A stretch of 64,000 bases of DNA, from positions 186,001-250,000 of the forward strand of contig OZ244838.1 of assembly GCA_965220695.1 (NCBI GenBank). Direction: 5' to 3'. Each line of letters starts with the position of its first letter. Position 1 is the stretch's first letter. Under the pieces are notes generated by a model. It was not told where the DNA came from. It did not search any database and saw only the letters and a list, made by a program, of their open reading frames with translations. Below are positions 51,373-59,340 of the stretch, one piece after another. Position numbers and translations under genes: made by a program. Origin of the DNA: UBA9620 sp965220695 (GTDB lineage: Bacteria; Acidobacteriota; Vicinamibacteria; Vicinamibacterales; UBA8438).

Positions 51373-53517
51373 ATGATCAGCTTCGACAAGCTGGCTGCCA
51401 AGGCCCGCACATCCAATCCCGAGGCGGATACCGACCTGCTGCGGCGGGCGTACGATTTTTCGGCGGCCGAGCACGCTGGGCAGACTCGCCGGTCTGGCGA
51501 ACCGTATGTGACGCATCCGCTCGAGGTGGCGTCCCTGGTCGCCGAGATGCGGCTCGACGACGTCGCGATCGCCGCCGGACTGCTGCATGACGTCGTCGAG
51601 GACACACTGACCTCGATCGAACGGGTGCATGAACTGTTCGGGCCGGAAGTGGCCCATGTCGTCGAGGGAGTCACCAAGATCAGCACCATTCCCTTTTCGT
51701 CCAGCGAGGAGCGGCAGGCGGAGAACTTCCGCAAGATGCTCCTCGCGATGGTCGACGACATCCGCGTGATTCTGGTCAAGCTGGCGGACCGGCTGCACAA
51801 CATGCGGACGCTGGAGCACATGCCCGAGGAACGCCAGCTCACGATTGCCCAGGAAACACTCGACATCTATTCCCCGATTGCGCATCGGCTCGGCATGAAG
51901 AAGGTCAAGAACGAACTGGAGGATCTGGCCTTTCGACATCTCGACCCGAAGGCGTACGAGACGATTCGGGCCTGGGTGGACCGTCGTCGGAAAGCGACAC
52001 GAAGCACGGTGGCCGGACTGCGCCGCACCCTCGAACGCACCCTGACAGGGGCGCACGTGCCGTACGATCGCATCGAGTCCCGCATCAAGCGCCTCTACGG
52101 CATCCACCAGAAGGTCAAACGGCAACGGATTTCGCTCGAGCAGATCTACGACCTGATCGCCCTCAGGGTCATCACCGCCTCGGTGCGGGACTGCTACGCG
52201 GCGCTGGGCATCATTCACCAGACGTGGTCGCCGGTGCCGGGTCGTTTCAAGGACTTCATCGCGATGCCCCGCGAGAACGGCTATCAGTCGCTGCACACCT
52301 CGGTCGTCAGTCCGAAGGGGGTGCCGTTCGAGGTGCAGATCCGGACTGAGGAAATGCACGCGGTCGCCGAGGAGGGGATCGCCGCGCACTGGAAATACAA
52401 GGAGGGCCGGGTCGGCGTAAAGCCGGACGAGGAACACTTCACCTGGCTGCGGCAGTTGTTGGAGTGGCAACAGGAGATTCGGGATCCCGGGGAGTTCATC
52501 AACAACCTCAAGGTCGACCTGTACCCGGATGAGGTCTATACATTCACGCCCAAGGGTGCAGTGAAGGCGCTGCCCCGCGGCGCCACGCCGATCGACTTCG
52601 CTTACTCGATCCACACGGATGTCGGCCACCAGTGTGTCGGGGCCAGGGTGAATGGGCGGATGGTGCCGGTGCGCACCCGGCTGCAGAGCGGCGACATCGT
52701 GGAGGTCCTGACCGCCACGGGGCATACGCCCACTCGCGACTGGTTGAACATCGTCGTCACCTCCAGAGCCCGCAACAGGATCAAGCACTTCATTCACGCC
52801 GAAGAAAAGGCGCGCGCCATCGAACTCGGGCGCAAACTGTTCGACAAGGAGCTGAGGCGTTTCAAGATCGGCGCCAAGTCGATCATGGATGCGGTGGCCC
52901 GGGTAGCGGGTGAGTTCGGAGCACAGCGCGCCGACGATCTGTTCGCCGCGATCGGGTACGGCAAGGTGCCGGCGCGTGCGGTTCTGGCGAAGCTCGTGCC
53001 GACCGATCTCGAGGAGAAACCGGATGCGCCGTCCATCGGGACCGTCGTGCGGCGCATGCTGCGGCGCAGCGAAGACAAGATCAAGGTACGTGGCTTCGAT
53101 GGCCTGCTGGTGTTTCGCGCGCGTTGCTGCAATCCGATCCGCGGCGAGAAGATCGTGGGCTACGTGACCCGCGGCAAGGGAGTATCGGTGCACGCGGCGC
53201 GGTGTCCGAACGTGCTCAACCTGCTCTACGATCCTGAGCGTCGTATTGACGTGGACTGGGACAAGAGCCCCGATGAATCAGGCTTCGTCGTGCTGCTCGG
53301 CATCCAGGTTGAGGACCGCCAGGGCATTCTGGCCGAGGTGACCTCGAAAATCGCGGCGCTCAAGACCAATGTGCTAAAGGTCGAGGCGAGCAGCAGCGAC
53401 CATCACGGCCGCATCAGCGTGACGATCGAGATCGAAGATCTCAAGCATCTGCAGCGGATCATCAAGGTGATTCGCAGTGTCGCCGGCGTCCTCGAGGTCG
53501 AACGAGTGATGCGCTGA
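51373..53517 (+). CDS. relA: Bifunctional (p)ppGpp synthetase/hydrolase (Rel/SpoT)
   Basis: A 714-residue stringent-response enzyme. The HD hydrolase domain (about 20-190) keeps GEPYVTHPLEVASL, LLHDVVEDTLTS and VKLADRLHNMRTL. The synthetase domain has PYDRIESRIKRLYGIHQKVK, YDLIALRVI and PGRFKDFIAMPRENGYQSLH; the RFKD sequence is the RxKD signature of bifunctional enzymes rather than the ExDD of synthetase-only RelA. The TGS domain (about 385-445) reads VYTFTPKGAVKALPRGATPI, and the ACT domain closes the protein with VLLGIQVEDRQGILAEVTSK. It is the only RSH in the window, consistent with a single Rel enzyme. The gene ends in TGA before a repeat-rich gap. Confidence 0.96.
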   Translation: MISFDKLAAKARTSNPEADTDLLRRAYDFSAAEHAGQTRRSGEPYVTHPLEVASLVAEMRLDDVAIAAGLLHDVVEDTLTSIERVHELFGPEVAHVVEGVTKISTIPFSSSEERQAENFRKMLLAMVDDIRVILVKLADRLHNMRTLEHMPEERQLTIAQETLDIYSPIAHRLGMKKVKNELEDLAFRHLDPKAYETIRAWVDRRRKATRSTVAGLRRTLERTLTGAHVPYDRIESRIKRLYGIHQKVKRQRISLEQIYDLIALRVITASVRDCYAALGIIHQTWSPVPGRFKDFIAMPRENGYQSLHTSVVSPKGVPFEVQIRTEEMHAVAEEGIAAHWKYKEGRVGVKPDEEHFTWLRQLLEWQQEIRDPGEFINNLKVDLYPDEVYTFTPKGAVKALPRGATPIDFAYSIHTDVGHQCVGARVNGRMVPVRTRLQSGDIVEVLTATGHTPTRDWLNIVVTSRARNRIKHFIHAEEKARAIELGRKLFDKELRRFKIGAKSIMDAVARVAGEFGAQRADDLFAAIGYGKVPARAVLAKLVPTDLEEKPDAPSIGTVVRRMLRRSEDKIKVRGFDGLLVFRARCCNPIRGEKIVGYVTRGKGVSVHAARCPNVLNLLYDPERRIDVDWDKSPDESGFVVLLGIQVEDRQGILAEVTSKIAALKTNVLKVEASSSDHHGRISVTIEIEDLKHLQRIIKVIRSVAGVLEVERVMR

Positions 53518-53812
53518 TCGCTGGCCTTCAACGCCGATCCGCAAGATTCAACGCCGCTCGGCGGGATGCATCGCCGCGCGTAGCACCGAGCGTGGCGAGG
53601 CGCCCGCGTGGCAAGACGCGTAGGGGCAACCCTTGTGGTTGCCCTGTTCCGTGCAAGGCGAGATGTAGGGGCAACCCTTGTGGTTGCCCTGTTCCGTGCA
53701 AGGCGAGATGTAGGGGCAACCCTTGTGGTTGCCCTGTTCCGTGCAAGGCGAGATGTAGGGGCAACCCTTGTGGTTGCCCTGTTCGTCAGCCGGAACGACG
53801 CCGCCAGACCGG
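53518..53812. other. Repeat-rich intergenic region after relA
   Basis: No protein-coding sequence is supported. It holds a tandem 45-bp repeat (53621-53784) and two nearby direct copies of TTCAACGCCG (53528 and 53549 approximately). Forward frames through the array give a periodic Cys/Pro peptide that is a product of the repeat, not a gene. Confidence 0.7.
53621..53784. repeat. Tandem array of a 45-bp palindrome-bearing repeat
   Basis: Units start at 53621, 53666, 53711 and 53756; the first three are identical 45-mers and the fourth stops after 29 bases. Each holds GGGCAACC-CTTGT-GGTTGCCC, a perfect 8-bp stem with a 5-base loop, then TGTTCCGTGCAAGGCGAGATG. Because 45 is a multiple of three, every frame is a 15-residue periodic peptide. 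Motifs of the type TAGGGGCAACCCTTGTGGTT are scattered in many bacterial genomes; exact identity of units here suggests recent amplification. Confidence 0.9.
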
Positions 53813-53885
53813 ACAGGGAGCAAATTTGGAAATTTGCGACCGCAGCGCCAATCGAATGCAGCGGGGCTTTTACCACGGGCTGCTA
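53813..53885 (-). repeat. Partial dispersed element (copy R5) at the ridA stop codon
   Basis: On the minus strand it opens TAGCAGCCCGTGGTAAAAGC then CCCGCTGCATTCGATTGGCG, as in R3 and R6, and continues into interior sequence (CAAATTTCC..GCTCCC) with a deletion of roughly 30 bases. The opposite end is missing. The opening TAG (53885-53883) is the ridA stop. Confidence 0.8.
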
Positions 53886-54263
53886 GTCCAGATGGGCGAT
53901 CGCGTCTATCTCGACGCGCACACCCTTCGGCAGCGCAGCCACCTGGACAGTTGCGCGGGTTGGGGCGGGATCGCTGAAATAACTGCCGTAGGCCTCGTTG
54001 ACCTGGGCAAAATCACCGAGATCGGTCAGAAATATCGTGGCGCGCACGACATCGTCGAAGCTGGCGCCGGCCGCATCGAGAATCGCACCCAGGCTGCGCA
54101 TGACGCGATGGGTCTGCGCCGTCACGCCACCGCCGACGACCTCTCCGGACAACGGGTCGAGCGGGATCTGACCGGAGACGAAAAGGAATTGTCCGGCGCG
54201 AACCGCCTGGGAATAGGGGCCGATCGCCGCCGGAGCGGCACTTGCGTGGACCGCCTCGCGCAT
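53883..54263 (-). CDS. ridA: RidA-family enamine/imine deaminase
   Basis: A 126-residue trimeric protein that clears reactive 2-aminoacrylate and similar imines made by PLP enzymes. Family motifs: AIGPYSQAVRAGQFLFVSGQ, DDVVRATIFLTDLGDFAQVN, and the Arg-containing PAPTRATVQVAALPKGVRVE followed by IDAIA. The Arg in PTRATV binds the substrate carboxylate in characterised members. It begins seven bases after the rpmB stop. The stop codon lies in the end of dispersed element R5. Confidence 0.93.
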   Translation of the reverse strand: MREAVHASAAPAAIGPYSQAVRAGQFLFVSGQIPLDPLSGEVVGGGVTAQTHRVMRSLGAILDAAGASFDDVVRATIFLTDLGDFAQVNEAYGSYFSDPAPTRATVQVAALPKGVRVEIDAIAHLD

Positions 54264-54270
54264 CCGGTCC

Positions 54271-54462
54271 TCAGGCCGCTTTCACGACCTTGTTGGAACG
54301 AAGACACCGCGTGCACACCCGGATCCGCTTCACTCCGCCGTTCACGACCGCCTTCACCCGCTGGATGTTGGCTTCGAAACGCCGTCGCGTCACGTTGTGC
54401 GCGTGGCTCACGTTTCGCCCGAACGCCGGGCCCTTTCCGCAAATGTCGCAACGCTTTGCCAT
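54271..54462 (-). CDS. rpmB: 50S ribosomal protein bL28, zinc-binding type
   Basis: Sixty-three residues: MAKRCDICGKGPAFGRNVSH opens with one CxxC pair, and VCTRCLRSNKV near the end has the second. Together they form the zinc-binding (C+) form of L28, in contrast to C- forms that lack them. NVTRRRFEANIQRV is the rRNA-contact core. rpmB is often with rpmG; here it is with ridA. Confidence 0.96.
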   Translation of the reverse strand: MAKRCDICGKGPAFGRNVSHAHNVTRRRFEANIQRVKAVVNGGVKRIRVCTRCLRSNKVVKAA

Positions 54463-54532
54463 GGTGGCTGTCTGATCCTTGGTTGGAGCGCACGTGCGCT
54501 CGTCAAAACACTCAATTGTAGCAGACGGGCTC

Positions 54533-55189
54533 CTACGGGATGATCATCGACGGGGCACGGTTCTCGCCCCTCTGTGCGTCGGGTGTGGTCCCCGGCGCCG
54601 ACCGCATGAGCCGGCCGGCGAGGTTCAGATAGGCCCGTTTGCCGCCATCCAGCACGGTACCGGCCTGATCGGCCGCCTGAGCGATGCGCCGGAATACCTC
54701 GACCAGATCGCGTTCGTTCGCCGCGGGCCGCTGGCCGTCTCTGCCCTCGACTAGCCATTGCAACTCGCGCGCGAGCCGTTCGGCGTGCAGCGAGGCCGGC
54801 CGGTGCTCGTAGATGATGCCCTTGCTGGCCGTGTCGCAGGTGGCGGCCAGCGCCTGCACGGCGTCCCGCACGACCTCGTCGTCAACCGGCAGTTCGCCGC
54901 TCTCGGCGAGTTGGAGCAAGGTGTCTTGGACCAGAAAGAACAGCTCGACCTGTTGCTCGCTGAGCCCGGCGACAATCGGAATGACGAATCGTGCATCGCG
55001 TTCCTGCTGTCGTTGGATCATGGCGGGCGGGTGTGCCCTGGTCGACTTCAGGTAGCCGCAATCGGCTGGGCAGCGGATCTCTGTCAGCCGTTTCGTCCCA
55101 CAGCAGACCGGGCAGATCTGATGGCCGAGCGCCGGACAGGCGCGCCGGGCCCGGCGACGTTCGCAGAGAGGACAGGTCTTGGCACGCAT
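54533..55189 (-). CDS. Cys-rich zinc-ribbon protein of unknown function
   Basis: A 218-residue protein. The first 50 residues have KTCPLCERRRARRACPALGH, QICPVCCGTKRL and EIRCPADCGYL: nine or more cysteines in CxxC-type pairs, probably two zinc ribbons. The rest (about 60-190) is mostly helical, with LSEQQVELFFLVQDTLLQLA and LARELQWLVEG. The N-terminal block resembles a short cysteine cluster seen in Acidobacteriota proteins of unknown role. ATG 55189 is chosen because the cluster begins there; the frame is open 56 codons upstream without family support. It precedes rpmB by 70 bases on the same strand. Confidence 0.72.
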   Translation of the reverse strand: MRAKTCPLCERRRARRACPALGHQICPVCCGTKRLTEIRCPADCGYLKSTRAHPPAMIQRQQERDARFVIPIVAGLSEQQVELFFLVQDTLLQLAESGELPVDDEVVRDAVQALAATCDTASKGIIYEHRPASLHAERLARELQWLVEGRDGQRPAANERDLVEVFRRIAQAADQAGTVLDGGKRAYLNLAGRLMRSAPGTTPDAQRGENRAPSMIIP

Positions 55190-55625
55190 CGTCGTGACAG
55201 GCCCGCTCAGCTTGCCACACCGGGATTCAACCGTCAACGGTGGCGCCGGGGGCCACTCAGGGGTCGAGTGCAACGATAAAAGATCTGAAACCGAACCGCC
55301 GATCCTGTCGTCTAATATACTGACATTGGCGCTCGCGGCTGCTGTTGAATGGCGCACGAGTCCAACAAAGCGTTGTAAATGAAGCAGATAGCAAGGGCTC
55401 GCGAGGATGGGCGAGACCCCTGAGGGCCATCCACAACCCTCTGGCTCCCTCCCTTCCTTCGCTCGATCTCAACACAGCTCGCTTCGTTTTTCGGACCCTG
55501 GCGGCATTCGTGTCGGCGTGGGGTCCAGGTATATGAATTGCAATGAAGATCCATCCTCATCGGGGCTTCGATCCGACGCAACCCGAGCGTGCATGCCAGC
55601 AGGTCGGACGAGAAGGAGCCGTATC
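55190..55625. other. 436-base intergenic region between divergent genes
   Basis: No protein call is supportable. It must hold promoters for the Cys-rich gene (minus) and the DksA-like gene (plus); TATACT at 55316-55321 is the best -10 candidate but has no -35. Two foldable stretches are visible: GGATGG...CCATCC (55407-55432 approx.) and GGACCC...GGGGTCC (55493-55526 approx.). A long leader or small RNA is possible; no known RNA family was recognised. The last bases hold AAGGAG before ATG 55626. Confidence 0.45.
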
Positions 55626-56072
55626 ATGAGCACCCTCACGTATGGAATGACCGCAGACCGGTACAACGAATTGCGCCGTATCCTCAAGGAGCGGCGCGAC
55701 GAGATTGCCGGAGAGGTGCAGGACAAGATTCGCCACGTACGAACCGGGGCGCGACAGATGCCCGCGCAGCGGAGTGCCGACCAGACGGAGAATTCGGAAA
55801 CCGACATCCAGGATGACATCGAGTTCGCACTCATCCAGTTGAAGGCGGAAACGCTGTCGAAGATCGCCGCGGCGCTAACCCGGCTCGATGAGGGCACCTA
55901 CGGCTACTGCTACGAGTGCGGCGACGAGATCGCGGAGCATCGGCTGCGGGCGCTGCCGTTCGCGGCGCGCTGCAAGGAGTGCGAGGAGGTCGTGGAGATC
56001 GAGCGTCGCCGCGAGCGCGTACTCGAGTCCCGCAGCAAGGCGGTCTCTCTGTTTGGGCCGACGTACGGCTAG
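55626..56072 (+). CDS. DksA/TraR-family zinc-finger protein
   Basis: A 148-residue protein. A coiled coil of two helices (about 10-85) joins a C4 zinc finger with GYCYECGDEIAEHRLRALPF and AARCKECEEVVE. DksA binds the RNA polymerase secondary channel and works with ppGpp; the tip residues of E. coli DksA (DxxDxA) are here in the region SETDIQDDIEFA, so the acidic tip is present in some form. ATG 55626 follows AAGGAG. The gene product would act with Rel (51.4 kb). The stop TAG (56070-56072) is the first three bases of dispersed element R6. Confidence 0.88.
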   Translation: MSTLTYGMTADRYNELRRILKERRDEIAGEVQDKIRHVRTGARQMPAQRSADQTENSETDIQDDIEFALIQLKAETLSKIAAALTRLDEGTYGYCYECGDEIAEHRLRALPFAARCKECEEVVEIERRRERVLESRSKAVSLFGPTYG

Positions 56073-56233
56073 CGGCCCGTGGTGAAACCCCGCGTTGCAC
56101 CGAGAATGGCGGTGCGCCCGGCTGACAAGGCGCGACGAGGGAACACATTGGGGCATGTGTGACCGAGGAGCAACGCCGGCAGCCGGGATGCAGCGCCGTT
56201 CGAATGCAGCGGGGCTTTTGCCACGGGCTGCTA
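56070..56233 (+). repeat. Full 164-bp dispersed element (copy R6) after the DksA-like gene
   Basis: Opens TAGCGGCCCGTGGTGAAACC then CCGCGTTGCACCGAGA and closes GCAGCGGGGCTTTTGCCACG then GGCTGCTA. The ends are inverted repeats of about 28 bases; each end can fold on itself (outer GCAGC/GCTGC-type stem, inner GGT/ACC or GGC/GCC with an A-rich loop). Same length as R3. A second CGGCCCGTG immediately follows (56235-56243). Confidence 0.88.
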
Positions 56234-56308
56234 ACGGCCCGTGATGTTGCACGCGAAGCACTTTGGCCTGCCGCTCCCTCGTGGTTCGGGTTAGACTCCA
56301 ACTGCATC

Positions 56309-56335
56309 GGACCCGCCTCGGAAGTGGGCGGGTCC
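56309..56335. promoter_or_regulatory. Perfect 9-N9-9 inverted repeat before lon
   Basis: GGACCCGCC (56309-56317), nine bases, GGCGGGTCC (56327-56335); the lon ATG is 36 bases further and its SD GGAGGAGAA lies between. The geometry equals that of the CIRCE operator (9-9-9) but the sequence is unrelated. It may be an operator, an mRNA hairpin or a weak attenuator; no U tract follows. Confidence 0.5.
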
Positions 56336-56370
56336 AGCTTCGCAACCTGCCTCGCGGAGGAGAACGTACG

Positions 56371-58812
56371 ATGACCGATGAGCGCGAGTTCCTCGACCAC
56401 GAGGACTCTGACGCTGAACAGCCGGTCTCGATCCCGCCCGAGCTGCCGGTGTTGCCGTTACGGGACACCGTGCTGTTTCCGAACTCGTTCATGCCTCTGG
56501 CGGTGGCTCGCCAGAGTTCCGTCCGATTGATTGAACAAGCGATCGCCGGGGACCGGCTGGTCGGGGTCTTCACCCAGATCGAGCCAGGCACCGAGGACCC
56601 GACGCAGGAAGACCTCTACCCGATCGGGATGGCCACGCACATCCACAAGATGTTCAAGCTGCCCGACGGCACGCTCCGTCTGATCGTGCAGGGCCAGGTC
56701 CGGTTGCATCTCGACGAAGTCCTCGGGACCGATCCATATATTCGCGCGCGGGTGCATCAAGCAAGCGAGATTACGAACGAGAAGGACCGCCTCGAGATCG
56801 ACGCCTTGCAGCGCAACATCAAGAGCAACTTTCAGCAGGTCGTGTCCCTGTCGCCGCTGCTGTCCGATGATCTGCAGGTGCTGGCGGGCAACGTCACCGA
56901 ACCGGGCAAGCTGGCCGACTTCATCGCGTCGAGCCTGACGACCATCCAGACGTCAACGAAACAGGAGGTGCTTGGCACGCTCGATGTCCGCGAGCGGATG
57001 GAGACGCTGACCCGAATCTTGATCAAAGAGCTCGAGGTGTTGGAACTGGGCTCGAAGATTCAGTCCGAAGTCCAGTCTGAGGTCGGCAAGAGCCAGCGCG
57101 AGTATCTGCTGCGAGAGCAGTTGAAGGCGATTCAGAAGGAACTGGGCGAGACTGACGACCAGACCAAGGAGATCGCGGAGCTCAACGACAAGATCGAAGC
57201 GGCGCGGATGCCGGAGCTGGTACAGAAGGAAGCGCGGCGCGAACTCGACCGGTTGTCACGGATGCCGGTCGCCGCAGCCGAGTACACCGTATCGCGCACC
57301 TACCTCGACTGGCTGGTGGCGCTGCCATGGGACGTGCGCACCGACGAGGTCATCGAGTTGCCTCGTGCCAAGTCGGTACTGGACTCCGATCACAGCGGTC
57401 TCGAGAAAGCGAAGGACCGTATCCTCGAGTATCTGGCGGTCCGCAAGTTGAACCCGTCCATGAAGGGGCCGATCCTGTGTTTCGTCGGTCCGCCCGGGGT
57501 GGGCAAGACATCGCTGGCGAGGTCAATCGCGCGGTCGCTCGATCGCAAGGTCGTCAGGGTATCGCTGGGCGGCATGCGGGACGAAGCCGAGATTCGCGGT
57601 CACCGCCGTACCTACATCGGTGCGCTGCCGGGTCAGGTCATCCAGGGGTTGCGGCGCGCCGAGACGAAGAACCCGGTGTTCATCCTGGACGAGATCGACA
57701 AATTGGGCGCAGATTTCCGTGGCGACCCCTCGTCGGCGCTGCTCGAGGTCCTGGATCCGGAGCAGAACAATACGTTTCGTGACCACTACCTGGACGTACC
57801 CTTCGATCTGTCCGAGGTGCTGTTCATCACCACGGCGAACGTGCTCGATCCGATTGCACCCGCGTTGCGCGACCGGATGGAGGTGCTTGAACTTCCGGGT
57901 TACACCGAGGAAGAGAAGCTGCAGATCGCCCGCGAGCACCTGGTGACACGGCAGATCGAGAACCACGGGCTCACGGCGAAGCAGATCACGTTCGCCGACG
58001 ACGCCATCCGCGCCGTCATCCGCGGCTATACGCGAGAGGCCGGGGTGCGGAACCTCGAACGGGAGATCGGTGCCCTGTGTCGCAAGGTGGCGCGGCGTCA
58101 CGCCGAGGGCGCCCGGGACCCGCTGGAGATTTCGACCGACACCGTGACGGAGATGCTCGGGGCGCCGCACTTCCAGGACGAGGAAGTCGCCGAACGCACC
58201 AGGAATCCCGGTGTCGCGCTGGGGTTGGCCTGGACACCTGCCGGGGGCGACGTGCTGTTTGTGGAAGCGGCTCGCATGCCGGGCAAGGGGTCACTGACGC
58301 TGACGGGTCACCTGGGCGATGTCATGAAGGAATCGGCCCGGGCGGCGCTCTCGTGGTTCCGGGGGCAGACCGCTGCCTATGGCGTCGACCCCGACTTCTA
58401 CCAGCACGCCGAGCTGCACCTGCACGTGCCGTCCGGGGCGATTCCGAAGGATGGCCCGTCGGCGGGGGTGACGATGGCTGCCGCGTTGGCCTCCGAGTTG
58501 ACCGGCCGACCGGTGCGTGGCGATCTGGCGATGACTGGCGAGATCACGCTGTCAGGCCACGTGCTGCCGGTCGGTGGCATCAAGGAAAAAGTGCTGGCCG
58601 CGCGCCGCCACGGGGTGTTCGAGGTCATACTGCCGAAGCAGAACGAGAAGCACGTCAACGAAGATCTCAGCGAGGATCTGCGTCGCGACTTGACGATTCA
58701 CCTGGTCTCGACGATTGACGACGTCCTGAAACTCGCGCTCAAGCCGTCCACGCCTCGCCCGGCGTCTGCCGGCGCGGACGGGGCATCCGCAGTGCACGGG
58801 ACGGTGCAGTAG
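56371..58812 (+). CDS. lon: Lon, ATP-dependent protease La
   Basis: An 813-residue AAA+ protease. The N-terminal substrate domain starts with LPVLPLRDTVLFPNSFMPLA. The AAA+ module has Walker A CFVGPPGVGKTSLARSIARS, Walker B PVFILDEIDKLGADFRGDPS and VGKTS-to-sensor segments. The protease domain holds the Ser-Lys dyad in PKDGPSAGVTMAAALASELT and GGIKEKVLAARRHGV. ATG 56371 is set by GGAGGAGAA. Lon degrades misfolded and regulatory proteins and is heat-induced in many bacteria. It runs into the convergent NUDIX gene, with nine bases between stops. Confidence 0.97.
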   Translation: MTDEREFLDHEDSDAEQPVSIPPELPVLPLRDTVLFPNSFMPLAVARQSSVRLIEQAIAGDRLVGVFTQIEPGTEDPTQEDLYPIGMATHIHKMFKLPDGTLRLIVQGQVRLHLDEVLGTDPYIRARVHQASEITNEKDRLEIDALQRNIKSNFQQVVSLSPLLSDDLQVLAGNVTEPGKLADFIASSLTTIQTSTKQEVLGTLDVRERMETLTRILIKELEVLELGSKIQSEVQSEVGKSQREYLLREQLKAIQKELGETDDQTKEIAELNDKIEAARMPELVQKEARRELDRLSRMPVAAAEYTVSRTYLDWLVALPWDVRTDEVIELPRAKSVLDSDHSGLEKAKDRILEYLAVRKLNPSMKGPILCFVGPPGVGKTSLARSIARSLDRKVVRVSLGGMRDEAEIRGHRRTYIGALPGQVIQGLRRAETKNPVFILDEIDKLGADFRGDPSSALLEVLDPEQNNTFRDHYLDVPFDLSEVLFITTANVLDPIAPALRDRMEVLELPGYTEEEKLQIAREHLVTRQIENHGLTAKQITFADDAIRAVIRGYTREAGVRNLEREIGALCRKVARRHAEGARDPLEISTDTVTEMLGAPHFQDEEVAERTRNPGVALGLAWTPAGGDVLFVEAARMPGKGSLTLTGHLGDVMKESARAALSWFRGQTAAYGVDPDFYQHAELHLHVPSGAIPKDGPSAGVTMAAALASELTGRPVRGDLAMTGEITLSGHVLPVGGIKEKVLAARRHGVFEVILPKQNEKHVNEDLSEDLRRDLTIHLVSTIDDVLKLALKPSTPRPASAGADGASAVHGTVQ

Positions 58813-58821
58813 GCTGCTGCG

Positions 58822-59340
58822 TCAGATCAAGGTCAGACCGAGGGCCGTCTTCATGTCCAAGCCGTCCCCCGCCTGGACCAGCCGGCGCGCGTCCGCGAGC
58901 GTCGCCACCTGCACCTCGATATCCTCGTCTTCGTCGCCCTGCGCGGCATGGTCCGGCTGCTCGAGGCCGGTGAGCTTGAAAAAGAGCATCAGCTCGTCGC
59001 AGTATCCGGGCGTCGGGTAGAACGCGCCAAGCCGTTCGATCTGCACCGGCACCAGACCCACTTCCTCATGGCACTCGCGGGCGGCCGCCTGCTCAGGTGT
59101 CTCGCCCGGATCGACGCTGCCGGCCGGGAGTTCCCAGATCCACTGGTCGATGGCGTAGCGATATTGACGGATCAGCACGATGTGATCAGGGTCGGGCATC
59201 GGCAGCAGCACGACCGAGGCAGCGTGGTGAATGACGTCCAATACCGCCTCCGGGCCATGGGGCAGACGGACGCGGTCGGAGTGGACGGTGAACACCCTGC
59301 CACTGAACATGGTCTCACTCGACAGTGTTCGTCGACTCAT
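58822..59340 (-). CDS. NUDIX hydrolase, ADP-ribose pyrophosphatase-like
   Basis: A 172-residue cytoplasmic hydrolase. The NUDIX box reads GSVDPGETPEQAAARECHEE then VG, matching GxxxxxExxxxxxxREUxEExGU. Proline at PTPGYCDELMLFF, about 17 residues after the box, is the mark of ADP-ribose pyrophosphatases (NudF-like). ATG 59340 shares one base with the upstream rluD stop (TGATG), so the two are translationally coupled; a GTG one codon earlier is possible. Confidence 0.9.
   Translation of the reverse strand: MSRRTLSSETMFSGRVFTVHSDRVRLPHGPEAVLDVIHHAASVVLLPMPDPDHIVLIRQYRYAIDQWIWELPAGSVDPGETPEQAAARECHEEVGLVPVQIERLGAFYPTPGYCDELMLFFKLTGLEQPDHAAQGDEDEDIEVQVATLADARRLVQAGDGLDMKTALGLTLI

Noticed and set aside
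53621..53784. CRISPR-like direct repeats
   Set aside because: The 45-bp units are contiguous without variable spacers. The 20-bp units at 49739-49820 also lack spacers, and no cas gene is present.
53592..54521. A 309-codon forward frame with a periodic Cys/Gly/Pro peptide (GNPCGCPVPCKAR units)
   Set aside because: It is the translation of the 45-bp tandem repeat followed by antisense of ridA and rpmB. Such peptides are a known product of this repeat type, not a gene.
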